DNA of 64,000 nt. Source: Thiodiazotropha sp050291245. Its GTDB lineage: Bacteria > Pseudomonadota > Gammaproteobacteria > Chromatiales > Chromatiaceae. Below the pieces are notes generated by a model. The model was given only the letters and a program-made list of their open reading frames with translations. It made no database searches and was not told where the DNA came from. Location of the stretch: assembly GCA_050291245.1 (NCBI GenBank), contig JBNKJP010000061.1:15172-79171 (forward strand), read 5' to 3'. Below, one piece after another: positions 34,294 through 45,147 of this stretch (the stretch's first letter is position 1; each line of letters begins with the position of its first letter). Both the position numbers and the translations under genes were made by a program.

Positions 34294-34310
34294 CGCACCA
34301 AACTAGTGCT
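34294..34310. promoter_or_regulatory. NtrC-like site upstream of glnA
   Basis: On the minus strand AGCACTAGTTTGGTGCG matches the 17-bp NtrC dyad at all but the outermost bases. It overlaps the end of the CDF transporter gene. No convincing sigma-54 promoter was found between it and glnA. Confidence 0.45.
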
Positions 34311-35445
34311 ATCCGAACCAGATCCTCACAGAGCGGAAAAATCCGGACTCTTCGATACCTTTCTGGTAGAACTGAATCAATGCGTCGGCATGGGATTGTG
34401 AGATATAACAACTTAGGGGCAGATAGAGATCGATATCTATGCCCCCGGACAGATAGTGCAGCACCATGCGCATGCGTTGGTGATAACACTCCAGCCCGGA
34501 CCAGTGTGTTTCCAGTAATCCCTCGGCCTCCCGTCTCAGCGGCAGATTCGCGCAGGAGGGGCCCTCCTCATCGTCCTCCGGATCGATGTGTACCGTAACA
34601 TCTTCCAACACGTCGACTTTGTCAATCAGGCCATACTGTACAACTTCCGCGATACGATGTCCTTCCGAAACACTCAGCCAGGGATCGACCTGAACATGCA
34701 CATCCGCCAGGGCGTGTCCGCCCAGTTTCCGGGTTCTCAGCATATGAACGCTTTTTACACCCGAGACACTACCGATTACCTCCCGTATCTGCCCCAGCGC
34801 TTCCTCCTCCAGGCCCGCGTCCGCCAGTTCATGGGTTGCATTCCAGCCCAGACTCCATCCGATCTTTACCACCATCAGTCCCACCAGCACTGCTGCGATG
34901 GCATCCAGGTAGGGCAAACCGACCATGGTGCCGCCGATACCCAGCAACACCACGACGGATGAGACCGAGTCGCTGCGATGGTGCCAGGCGTTGGCGCGCA
35001 GCAGATCCGAGTTGATCAGGTTACCCAGATGGCGGGTGTAGAAAAACAGGGCTTCGTTAGCCAGGATGGAGAAAGCCGCCACGTAGAGTGTCACGACTTC
35101 GGGCACGAGCAACTCCTCCGGGGCGAACAATCGTTCTCCGGCATCGAAGATAATGCCGACACCCACCGCGACCAGAATTGCCCCCAACACCAGGGTACCG
35201 ATGGTTTCGAAACGTCCGTGCCCATAGGGATGTTCGGCGTCCGGTGCTTCGCTGGCATGACGCGCCGCGAACAGCACCAGGGCGTCGGTCAGCAGGTCCG
35301 ACAGGGAGTGAATACCGTCAGCGATGAGCGACTGAGAATGACCCAACAGTCCGAACACCACCTTGAGCACTGCGAGCAGAGAGTTGGTCACGGCACCGAC
35401 CAGGGCTGCCCGGCGACTCATCTCATAGCGGCCTTCACGGTTCAT
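34309..35445 (-). CDS. Cation diffusion facilitator family transporter
   Basis: This 378-residue transporter exports divalent metals (Zn, Fe, Cd or Mn in characterised members) in exchange for protons. Its membrane domain shows the metal-site motifs DGIHSLSDLLTD and HRSDSVSSV (His/Asp pairs), and a cytoplasmic ferredoxin-like C-terminal domain follows (about 210-300). An extra C-terminal stretch of about 80 residues (ETHWSGLECYHQRMRMVLHY and onward) is longer than in FieF and unassigned. Its start overlaps the tusA stop by 4 bp, so it closes the PP-loop-tusA-CDF operon. Confidence 0.88.
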   Translation of the reverse strand: MNREGRYEMSRRAALVGAVTNSLLAVLKVVFGLLGHSQSLIADGIHSLSDLLTDALVLFAARHASEAPDAEHPYGHGRFETIGTLVLGAILVAVGVGIIFDAGERLFAPEELLVPEVVTLYVAAFSILANEALFFYTRHLGNLINSDLLRANAWHHRSDSVSSVVVLLGIGGTMVGLPYLDAIAAVLVGLMVVKIGWSLGWNATHELADAGLEEEALGQIREVIGSVSGVKSVHMLRTRKLGGHALADVHVQVDPWLSVSEGHRIAEVVQYGLIDKVDVLEDVTVHIDPEDDEEGPSCANLPLRREAEGLLETHWSGLECYHQRMRMVLHYLSGGIDIDLYLPLSCYISQSHADALIQFYQKGIEESGFFRSVRIWFG

Positions 35446-35690
35446 GATGCGGCTTCACCGGCTACTTCTACCACCACGATGTACTCACCTGCTTCGGTTT
35501 TCGCTTCGATCACCCTGTGACCATTGATCCGGGACCAGGCCGGAATATCATTCAAGGCACCTGGATCCGTGCATACCGCCTCGACCCGGCTGCCCGGGGG
35601 CAACTGCTCGATGGCATTCTGCACCCGAATCACCGGCATGGGACAGAGCAGTCGACGACAATCGATCCTATGCACCATCAGATCAGCCAA
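35442..35690 (-). CDS. TusA-family sulfurtransferase
   Basis: This 82-residue protein has the TusA/SirA fold signature CPMPVIRV with the reactive cysteine at residue 16 (an additional Cys is at 11). TusA proteins carry persulfide sulfur to tRNA-modification enzymes or to sulfur-oxidation pathways. Here it overlaps the upstream PP-loop gene by 13 bp and the downstream CDF gene by 4 bp. A direct sulfur-donor role for the PP-loop enzyme is therefore the simplest reading. Confidence 0.9.
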   Translation of the reverse strand: MADLMVHRIDCRRLLCPMPVIRVQNAIEQLPPGSRVEAVCTDPGALNDIPAWSRINGHRVIEAKTEAGEYIVVVEVAGEAAS

Positions 35691-36721
35691 TCCTTGGGAA
35701 TTTCGTGAGGCTTGAGCGGAGCCACCCGAATCGAGCGGGTCTCTCCGCCCAGCGGTGTATAGGCCAGTTCCACCTCATCCGCGTCACGTCCCTGACTGTA
35801 GCGGGAGACCAGGCGTGCGATCAACTCGATATCCGAATCGACGATCTCACCGTCGATCAGCGCCAAGGGTCCTCCGTGACTCAGGGTTTTGATGTGCGGA
35901 TAGCTGTTGCGATATCCCTGCAGAAAGTTGGCCTCCCCCTCCTCCCGAGCGATGATGATCTTGAATCGGGGCGAAGGTCTCAGGTGACGTCCGACCTTGA
36001 GCAGCATAATATCGTCCATATCGTAATCCCGCCGGCCCCGTGCCTGCCAGAGATCCCGCAACTTGATGCTGTACTGTTCATCGGTAAGAAAGCAACACCC
36101 CCCCGCCGGCTGGGCATAGTCCTCGATACCCAGGCGCGCCGCCAGGGCCATCTGCGGCTTACGGGAACGCCCGGAGAAGTCGAACAACTGCTCCCGAACC
36201 ACCCAGCCTTCCCGCTCGGGGCGGGTTTCCGGCAGGTTTTTCGCGCACAGGGGTCGCAGTAGCAGATCCTGGGCCCCCGACTCCTGGGAAACCACCGGCA
36301 TGGTATCCTTGCGCTGGGACATGGGACGCTGGCCCACCACTTCCCCGGTGATGATGAAATCGAAGCCGTGCTCGGCGATCCACTCATGGGCCTTGCGCAC
36401 CATGAACACCTTGCAGTCGAGACAAGGGTTCATATTTGCCCCATAGCCGTGCTTGGGATGAATCAGGATCTCCTTGTACTCCTCCACGATATCCACGATA
36501 TGCAGCTTGATACCCAGCTGTTCAGCCACCCACAGGGCATTGTTGCGCTTATTCTTGCTCTGATCCCGCTTACGTATCGCATGGGTATGGCCCTCTACAC
36601 AGAAACCGGTGTAGAAGTTGATCCCCTCGACATGCACCCCCTGATCCTGAATGACCCGGGCAGCCAGGAGGGAATCGAGTCCCCCGGAAATCAGGGCGAC
36701 CGCCTTTCTCTGCTCACTCAT
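35678..36721 (-). CDS. PP-loop ATP pyrophosphatase, tRNA-thiolation-like
   Basis: The 347-residue protein starts with an N-type ATP pyrophosphatase fold and PP-loop SGGLDS (residues 12-17), as in MnmA, ThiI and QueC. Conserved cysteines CLDC (100-103) and GGCC (209-210) are spaced like sulfur-relay residues of 2-thiouridylases. The C-terminal 120 residues match neither MnmA nor ThiI in an obvious way. Public annotations of this type often read tRNA methyl-aminomethyl-2-thiouridylate methyltransferase, which is probably too specific. Coupling to tusA supports a thiolation reaction; the substrate (tRNA or other) is unknown. Confidence 0.8.
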   Translation of the reverse strand: MSEQRKAVALISGGLDSLLAARVIQDQGVHVEGINFYTGFCVEGHTHAIRKRDQSKNKRNNALWVAEQLGIKLHIVDIVEEYKEILIHPKHGYGANMNPCLDCKVFMVRKAHEWIAEHGFDFIITGEVVGQRPMSQRKDTMPVVSQESGAQDLLLRPLCAKNLPETRPEREGWVVREQLFDFSGRSRKPQMALAARLGIEDYAQPAGGCCFLTDEQYSIKLRDLWQARGRRDYDMDDIMLLKVGRHLRPSPRFKIIIAREEGEANFLQGYRNSYPHIKTLSHGGPLALIDGEIVDSDIELIARLVSRYSQGRDADEVELAYTPLGGETRSIRVAPLKPHEIPKDWLI

Positions 36722-36850
36722 GAATATGATTTACCCGCAAAATCCTAAGTATACCGCGAAACCTGCCCAATAGACCCTAGTACGGATTAGCCAACCCTAT
36801 AGCGCATCGCTATACTGTCGCATTTTCATCCAGCACAACGGAGTCTCGAT

Positions 36851-37789
36851 GTGACCTCTGCATCAACATCGAATCGGCACAACGTCCAGACTTTTCAAGG
36901 CCTGATCCTGGCACTTCAGGAGTATTGGGCCGGTCAGGGATGCGCGATTCTGCAACCCTATGATATGGAGATGGGGGCCGGTACCTTCCACACCGCCACC
37001 TTTCTGCGTTCCATCGGCCCCGAGCCCTGGAATGCCGCCTATGTACAGCCCTCGAGACGTCCCACCGACGGCCGCTATGGGGAGAATCCCAACCGGCTGC
37101 AACACTACTATCAATTTCAGGTGGTGCTGAAACCCTCGCCCAAGGATATTCAACAGCTCTATCTGGGCTCCCTTGAGATGCTCGGCATCGATCTCAAGGT
37201 ACACGACATCCGCTTTGTCGAGGACAACTGGGAGTCACCGACCCTGGGTGCCTGGGGCCTCGGTTGGGAGGTTTGGCTCAATGGCATGGAGGTTACCCAG
37301 TTCACCTATTTCCAACAGGTCGGCGGTTTGGACTGTCGCCCGGTGGCCGGTGAAATCACCTATGGCATCGAGCGCATCGCCATGTATCTGCAGGGGGTCG
37401 AAAGCATCTTCGATCTGGTCTGGACCGAGGGTCCGCAAGGTGTGGTCACCTATCGTGATGTCTACCACCAGAACGAGGTCGAGCAGTCCGCCTACAACTT
37501 TGAACACGCCGACGTGGACTACCTTTTCGGCCACTTCGATCAGTGTGAAAAGGAGTCCCGTAAACTGATCGAACTCGGTCTTCCCCTGCCGGCTTATGAA
37601 CAGGTCCTGCAGGCCTCCCACAGTTTCAACCTGCTGGATGCGCGTCATGCGATATCGGTCACCGAGCGACAGCGGTACATTCTGCGGGTACGCACCCTGG
37701 CGCGGGATGTGGCCCAGGCCTACTACGACGCCCGGGAACGTCTCGGTTTTCCCATGTGCAAGACGATCACGGAGGCCACCCATGACTGA
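36851..37789 (+). CDS. glyQ: Glycyl-tRNA synthetase alpha subunit
   Basis: GlyQ is the catalytic subunit of the bacterial alpha2-beta2 glycyl-tRNA synthetase. It starts with GTG at 36851 after CGGAG and has 312 residues, slightly longer than the E. coli subunit at the N-terminus. Family motifs include TFQGLILALQEYWAGQGC, RSIGPEPWNAAYVQPSRRPT and GEITYGIERIAMYLQG. The stop overlaps the glyS ATG by 8 bp, keeping subunit ratio coupled. Confidence 0.96.
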   Translation: MTSASTSNRHNVQTFQGLILALQEYWAGQGCAILQPYDMEMGAGTFHTATFLRSIGPEPWNAAYVQPSRRPTDGRYGENPNRLQHYYQFQVVLKPSPKDIQQLYLGSLEMLGIDLKVHDIRFVEDNWESPTLGAWGLGWEVWLNGMEVTQFTYFQQVGGLDCRPVAGEITYGIERIAMYLQGVESIFDLVWTEGPQGVVTYRDVYHQNEVEQSAYNFEHADVDYLFGHFDQCEKESRKLIELGLPLPAYEQVLQASHSFNLLDARHAISVTERQRYILRVRTLARDVAQAYYDARERLGFPMCKTITEATHD

Positions 37790-39872
37790 TCACGCCGATC
37801 TGTTGTTCGAACTGGGTACCGAGGAACTGCCCCCAAAGGCCCTGAAACGGCTTGCCATGGCCCTTTCGGAATCTTTTATCGCAGGCTTGCAACAGGCCAG
37901 TCTCAAGCATGGACCGAGCGAAATATTTGCCACACCGAGACGCCTCGCCGTACTGATCCATGACTGCGCCCTGCATCAACCGGATCGGGAAATCGAACGC
38001 CGAGGCCCTGCAATCCAGGCCGCCTATGACGCATCCGGCCAACCCACGAAAGCGGCTGAGGGTTTTGCCCGATCCTGTCAGACATCGGTGGATCAGCTCG
38101 AAACCCTGAAGACCGACAAGGGCGAGTGGCTGGTGTTCCGTACCCAGGAGACCGGTCAACCCGCTGCCGACCTGCTGCCGGAAATCGCCAACCAGGCACT
38201 GGGTAAACTGCCCATTCCCAAGCGCATGCGTTGGGGTGACTCGGAAGCACAGTTCGTACGCCCTGTGCACTGGTTGGTTTTTCTGCTCGGCAATGATGTG
38301 GTGCCCTGCACCTTACTCGACGCGCAGGCCGACCGTCAGACCTACGGCCATCGTTTTCATCATCCCTCCGCGATCACCCTGTACAGTCCCGAGGATTACG
38401 CCTCGGTGCTGTATGATATGGGCAAGGTCATCGCCAGTTTCGATCAACGCCGTGCGCGTATCGAACAACTCGTGAAAGAGTCCGCGGCAACCCTAGGCGG
38501 ACAAGCGGATCTGGACCCGGATCTGCTCGACGAGGTCACCGCGCTCAACGAATGGCCGGTACCCATCTCAGCCAGCTTCGAATCCCGTTTCCTGGAAGTA
38601 CCCCAGGAGGCCCTGGTGGCCACGATGAAAGGCAATCAGAAGTATTTCCCGCTGTTTAACAATGACGGGAAACTGATGAATCACTTCATCACCATCGCCA
38701 ACATCGACTCCCCCAAACCTGAGGTGATTCGGGAAGGCAATGAGCGGGTTATCCGACCCAGATTGGCCGATGCGATGTTTTTCTGGCAACAGGATGGCAA
38801 GAAAAGTCTGGAGCAGCGACTCGATTCTCTCCATCAGGTCGTCTTCCAAAAACAGCTGGGAACCATGTATGACAAGTCCCAGCGGGTAGCCAAGCTTGCG
38901 GAACTCATCGCCATCGAAATCGATGGGGATCCTGACCTGGCGCACCGGGCGGGACTGCTGAGCCGTTGTGACCTGATGACCGACATGGTGTTCGAATTTC
39001 CTGAAATGCAGGGCATCATGGGTCGCTACCAAGCGGGTCGTGATGGGGAAAATCCTGAACTTGCCCAGGCGCTCGACGAGTTCTACATGCCCCGTTTTTC
39101 CGGCGACGAGTTACCGAAGACCCGTACAGGTATCGCGATTTCCCTGGCCGAAAAGCTCGACACTCTGGTCGGCATCTTCGGCATTGGTCAAAAACCGACC
39201 GGAGATAAGGACCCCTTTGCCTTGCGCCGGGCGGCACTCGGTGCCTTGCGTATCATTCGTGAACACGGGCTCACACTCTATCTACCCGGATTATTGTCCG
39301 CGGTTGCCGACACCATGAGTGATCGGCTCAACGACGAAGACGTGGCGGATGAGGTCTATCGCTTCATGCTTGAGCGGCTCAAGGGGATCTACCTGGATCT
39401 GGGTGTCTCTATTGACCTGTTCCAAGCCGTCACTGAAGTGGACCCGCACAACCTGGCCGACTTCGACCAACGCATCTGGGCGATGCAGGAGTTTCGCACC
39501 CTGCCCGAAGCCGACAGCCTGTCCGCCGCCAACAAGCGAATCCGCAATATTCTCAAGAAGCACACGGGCGAACTGGCCAACCGTCCCGACCCGGCCCTGT
39601 TTCAGGATCCTGCCGAGCAGGATCTGGCGGCAAAGCTCAATGAACTCGAACCCAAGGCGCAACCCCTGTTCGACAGCGGCCTCTACAGTCAAGGTCTGCA
39701 GATCCTCTCCGCCCTGCGGGAACCGATCGACAGCTTCTTTGATCAGGTCATGGTGATGACCGAGGATACGGCCCTGCGCGACAACCGGTTGGCCCTGCTC
39801 AACCAGATGGAGCAGCTGTTCCTCAGTGTCGCCGACCTCTCCTGTTTACAAAACCAGGAGAGTATCTCGTGA
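37782..39872 (+). CDS. glyS: Glycyl-tRNA synthetase beta subunit
   Basis: The 696-residue beta subunit supplies the tRNA recognition and anticodon-binding domains. It starts at the ATG at 37782 (the frame continues upstream inside glyQ without family match), beginning DHADLLFELGTEELPPKALK, and contains FATPRRLAVLI and the C-terminal anticodon-binding part with VADEVYRFMLERLKGIY. The stop overlaps the MazG-like gene by 4 bp (GTGA). Confidence 0.96.
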   Translation: MTDHADLLFELGTEELPPKALKRLAMALSESFIAGLQQASLKHGPSEIFATPRRLAVLIHDCALHQPDREIERRGPAIQAAYDASGQPTKAAEGFARSCQTSVDQLETLKTDKGEWLVFRTQETGQPAADLLPEIANQALGKLPIPKRMRWGDSEAQFVRPVHWLVFLLGNDVVPCTLLDAQADRQTYGHRFHHPSAITLYSPEDYASVLYDMGKVIASFDQRRARIEQLVKESAATLGGQADLDPDLLDEVTALNEWPVPISASFESRFLEVPQEALVATMKGNQKYFPLFNNDGKLMNHFITIANIDSPKPEVIREGNERVIRPRLADAMFFWQQDGKKSLEQRLDSLHQVVFQKQLGTMYDKSQRVAKLAELIAIEIDGDPDLAHRAGLLSRCDLMTDMVFEFPEMQGIMGRYQAGRDGENPELAQALDEFYMPRFSGDELPKTRTGIAISLAEKLDTLVGIFGIGQKPTGDKDPFALRRAALGALRIIREHGLTLYLPGLLSAVADTMSDRLNDEDVADEVYRFMLERLKGIYLDLGVSIDLFQAVTEVDPHNLADFDQRIWAMQEFRTLPEADSLSAANKRIRNILKKHTGELANRPDPALFQDPAEQDLAAKLNELEPKAQPLFDSGLYSQGLQILSALREPIDSFFDQVMVMTEDTALRDNRLALLNQMEQLFLSVADLSCLQNQESIS

Positions 39873-40204
39873 ACCGGGATTCCTATCGAGATATGCTGGA
39901 TGCGGTACAGGCGTTTCACCATAAGCACAGATTCCGGGAGACCGGTGGGGAAGAGATGACCTATCGTGTCGCACTGATGGCCGAGGAGTTGGGGGAGATC
40001 TCCTCCTGCGTCACCAAGGGAAAATCCAAGGCGGCCCTGGCCGAGGAGGTCGCGGATCTCTTCATCCTAATCATGGGAACCGCCATCGCTCAGGATTTCG
40101 ACCTCAATCAGGCCTTTTGGGATAAGATGGAGAAGCTCAACCAGCGCCAATCACGCATGGTCAACGGGCGCATTAGGGTCTCGGAATTTCGCGACGTTGA
40201 TTAA
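39869..40204 (+). CDS. MazG-like nucleotide pyrophosphohydrolase
   Basis: This 111-residue all-alpha NTP pyrophosphatase starts with GTG overlapping the glyS stop. The metal-binding signature EExxE plus ExxD is visible as AEELGEISSCV and EEVADLFIL. Such enzymes cleave non-canonical or excess nucleoside triphosphates to monophosphates. Its place in the glyQS operon does not indicate a substrate. The stop codon lies at the first bases of a palindrome that precedes gmhB. Confidence 0.82.
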   Translation: MNRDSYRDMLDAVQAFHHKHRFRETGGEEMTYRVALMAEELGEISSCVTKGKSKAALAEEVADLFILIMGTAIAQDFDLNQAFWDKMEKLNQRQSRMVNGRIRVSEFRDVD

Positions 40205-40220
40205 AGTAAGCACTTACTTA
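40203..40220. repeat. Palindrome at the gmhB start, AAGTAAG-ACTTACTT type
   Basis: AAAGTAAGCACTTACTTA fills the gap between the MazG-like stop and the gmhB ATG (which begins at 40222). It matches the 18-bp palindrome at 41493-41510 at 16 of 18 positions. Its form resembles operators of TetR-family repressors, but its location inside the translation start region is unusual. Confidence 0.6.
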
Positions 40221-40221
40221 C

Positions 40222-40770
40222 ATGAAACTCATCATTCTTGACCGGGATGGTGTCATCAATGAGGATTCCGATGCCTACATCAAGAATCCGGATGAATGGC
40301 AACCCATCGAAGGCAGTCTTCAGGCAATCGCCCGCCTCAATCGGGCCGGTTACCATATCTATGTGGCCACCAACCAGTCAGGGCTTGCCCGCGGCCTATT
40401 TGATATCGAAACCCTAAACGCAATACACCGCAAGATGTTCGATGCCGTCAAGGCCGTCGGCGGACAGATCGATGCCATCCTGTTCTGTCCCCATGGTCCC
40501 GATGATCACTGCACCTGTCGTAAACCGAAAACCGGTCTCTACGAAGAGATCGGGAAACGTTGCCATACCAATCTTGAAAATGTACCGGTCGTAGGAGATT
40601 CACTGCGGGATCTTCAGGCAGCCATCAAGGTCAAGGCAACCCCCATACTGGTGCGCAGCGGCAAAGGCGAGACAACTCTGGCAAAACTGAACCGGGAACA
40701 TCCGGAAATTTCCGTTTACGAAAACCTGGAACAGATGGCAGAACAGCTAATAAAAGAGAACGAATCGTAA
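40222..40770 (+). CDS. gmhB: D-glycero-beta-D-manno-heptose 1,7-bisphosphate 7-phosphatase
   Basis: GmhB is a HAD-superfamily phosphatase of ADP-heptose (LPS inner core) synthesis. The 182-residue product shows the catalytic DRDGVINED (residues 7-15), TNQSGLARG and the zinc-binding cysteine set CPHGPDDHCTCRKPKTG. HAD motif VVGDSLRDL follows. It has no clear Shine-Dalgarno sequence, because a palindrome occupies that position. The stop overlaps plsC by one base (TAATG). Confidence 0.93.
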   Translation: MKLIILDRDGVINEDSDAYIKNPDEWQPIEGSLQAIARLNRAGYHIYVATNQSGLARGLFDIETLNAIHRKMFDAVKAVGGQIDAILFCPHGPDDHCTCRKPKTGLYEEIGKRCHTNLENVPVVGDSLRDLQAAIKVKATPILVRSGKGETTLAKLNREHPEISVYENLEQMAEQLIKENES

Positions 40771-41495
40771 TGATCCTGCTCCGTTCCATCATCTATTTTA
40801 CCTACTTAGTCCTCAATACCATCCTCATCGCGGCGCTTGGATCACTGATAGTGTGGGCCTTGCCCGGCAACAGTAAACACATCATCGATCATACCTGGAG
40901 CCGGATAAATATTTGGGGATTGCGGGTGTTCTGTGGTCTGTCGGTACGTGTGGAAGGCGCCGAAAACATCCCTGATGAAAGCTGCCTGATCCTCGCCAAA
41001 CACCAGTCAGCCTGGGAAACCCTGGCCCTGATCAGCCTTATTCCCGGACCCAAATCGTGGGTGATGAAGCGGGAACTGCTCTATGTCCCTTTTCTCGGCT
41101 GGATAATAAAGGCCTTTCAACCCATCGCCATCGACAGAAAATCCGGTCGCAAAGCCATCGATCAGATCATTGAACAGGGTATCGACCGATTGAATCAGGG
41201 TAAAAAGGTTTTTATCTTTCCCGAAGGCACCCGTGTCGCCCCCGGTGAGCGAAAGCGTTACGCCATTGGTGGCGCCATGCTCGCGGAGAAATCGGGCTAT
41301 CCGATACTCCCAGTCGCTCACAATGCCGGCGTCTTCTGGCGTCGCAGGGATATCCGCAAATACCCGGGCGTCGTGGATGTACGGATCGGACCCCTGATCC
41401 AGAGCCAAGGCCGAAAGGCGAGTGATCTCAACCAGGAGGTCGAGGAATGGATCGAAACAGCAGTCAGTGAGTTGCCCAACGGACGACAGGATTAA
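40770..41495 (+). CDS. plsC: 1-acyl-sn-glycerol-3-phosphate acyltransferase
   Basis: This 241-residue membrane-associated enzyme of phospholipid synthesis acylates lysophosphatidic acid. The N-terminal 30 residues form a transmembrane helix. The acyltransferase motifs are KHQSAWET (His78, with Glu83 where most members have Asp, HX4E instead of HX4D) and FPEGTR at 150-155. The HX4E variant occurs in some family branches. Pairing with gmhB suggests coordinated envelope lipid and LPS synthesis. The gene ends against the second copy of the palindrome. Confidence 0.92.
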   Translation: MILLRSIIYFTYLVLNTILIAALGSLIVWALPGNSKHIIDHTWSRINIWGLRVFCGLSVRVEGAENIPDESCLILAKHQSAWETLALISLIPGPKSWVMKRELLYVPFLGWIIKAFQPIAIDRKSGRKAIDQIIEQGIDRLNQGKKVFIFPEGTRVAPGERKRYAIGGAMLAEKSGYPILPVAHNAGVFWRRRDIRKYPGVVDVRIGPLIQSQGRKASDLNQEVEEWIETAVSELPNGRQD

Positions 41496-41510
41496 GTAAG
41501 TACTTACTTA
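41493..41510. repeat. Perfect 18-bp palindrome after plsC
   Basis: TAAGTAAGTACTTACTTA overlaps the plsC stop codon and is nearly identical to the palindrome at 40203-40220. Together they bracket gmhB and plsC. It lies between convergent plsC and gyrB. Confidence 0.7.
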
Positions 41511-41554
41511 CTTGGTATCCCCCATCATTACTAAAAATTTGAAACAATATCCGT

Positions 41555-43960
<2,406 letters not shown>

Positions 43961-44047
43961 AGGTCAATCCGTAAGTGATCAATAGAAATTCGATAAAACA
44001 CCCCATTATACCTCCACAATCAGCCTACTGACGAACGATTTATACAA

Positions 44048-45127
44048 TCAAACCCCAAAGTCTTGACTCACACGACCTTGTTCCACGTGGAACATCGTCG
44101 GAGTTTCATTAGGTACCTCCAGTCTGATTCTTTCTTCAAGAGAGGTTAAAAAGGTTTGGTATTGAGATGACTGGATATACTTGAGGATGATTTTCAGGGT
44201 GTTTGTATCAAGTTCTGCATTCAAATCATCTACTAACAGAATCGGTCTTTCCTTACGCAGTTTTTGAAACAATCTGGCTTGACCCAAGATCATAAGAATT
44301 GCCACGAGTTTCTTCTGACCTCTCGAAAATTGGTCACGAATATCTTGGCCTCTGTAGGTTAATCTAATATCTAATCTGTGTGGCCCAACACTTGTAAATC
44401 GCCTGGATTCATCGGTCCGATAGTTTTGCTCAAGGGAGTCAATTAGGGAGAGGTCTCTCTTCCAACCTTTTTGTATAGCGAGTTCCAGTCCGGATAATTG
44501 AGGGACCCATTCAAATAGTGAGTCTATCTCGCATTTCCAATGATTCAGATAGTCTGATTGAAGCCTATGTATTTGCTCGCCGGTTTCCGCCAATTGAGAC
44601 GTCCATAATGGCAGATCAGGAGAGTGTTGACCTAAAAGAGCATTACGTTGTTTTAGAATTTGGCTGTATCGTGAAATCAAATCACCGAACTGTTGTTCCA
44701 CGTGGAACAAACCCCAATTGAGCATCTTTCTTCTATGAACCGGACCTTCCTCTACAATCCTTTGTATATTTGGGGTGATTGTTGCTATAGGTAAGATCTT
44801 AGCCAGATCCATGAGTTTTCTGACGACAGAGCCGTTGTTGTTTACCTGGGTTGTTGATTTGTCCTTTTGTATTCCCAGGCGATTTAACAAATCTGTATCT
44901 GAAAGAATCTCTGAATAGATGTTGAGCTGATCTGACTCATGGTTGATCAGATTTTTATGTTGAGTTGTTTTCATGGCTCGTGCTCGAGCCAGTATATAGA
45001 TCGATTCTAGTATGGTGGTTTTACCGGCACCATTGCATCCATGAATGATATTGATACCCTTCCCTGGGATCATCTCTGCATTTATTATGTTACGCAGATT
45101 TGTGATTCTGAGCTTTTGTATTCTCAC
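44048..45127 (-). CDS. recF: DNA replication and repair protein RecF
   Basis: RecF is an SMC-like ATPase that helps load RecA at gaps. The 359-residue product has Walker A GCNGAGKTT (about 30-38), the signature region FSRGQKKLVAILMILGQA and Walker B ILLVDDLNAELD. Two parS-type 16-bp palindromes are embedded in the coding sequence; each encodes FHVEQ (inside LFHVEQQFG mid-protein and MFHVEQGRVS at the C-terminus). It starts 20 bp downstream of dnaN. Confidence 0.95.
   Translation of the reverse strand: MRIQKLRITNLRNIINAEMIPGKGINIIHGCNGAGKTTILESIYILARARAMKTTQHKNLINHESDQLNIYSEILSDTDLLNRLGIQKDKSTTQVNNNGSVVRKLMDLAKILPIATITPNIQRIVEEGPVHRRKMLNWGLFHVEQQFGDLISRYSQILKQRNALLGQHSPDLPLWTSQLAETGEQIHRLQSDYLNHWKCEIDSLFEWVPQLSGLELAIQKGWKRDLSLIDSLEQNYRTDESRRFTSVGPHRLDIRLTYRGQDIRDQFSRGQKKLVAILMILGQARLFQKLRKERPILLVDDLNAELDTNTLKIILKYIQSSQYQTFLTSLEERIRLEVPNETPTMFHVEQGRVSQDFGV
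44079..44094. promoter_or_regulatory. parS centromere-like site 1 (inside recF)
   Basis: TGTTCCACGTGGAACA is a perfect 16-bp palindrome matching the conserved chromosomal parS form bound by ParB. It lies at the 3' end of recF, about 15 kb from parAB. Confidence 0.88.
44694..44709. promoter_or_regulatory. parS centromere-like site 2 (inside recF)
   Basis: A second identical TGTTCCACGTGGAACA lies 615 bp from the first, within codons for LFHVEQ. Two exact copies in one gene make chance occurrence unlikely. Confidence 0.88.
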
Positions 45128-45147
45128 ATGCTGTTTGATGCAATGGA

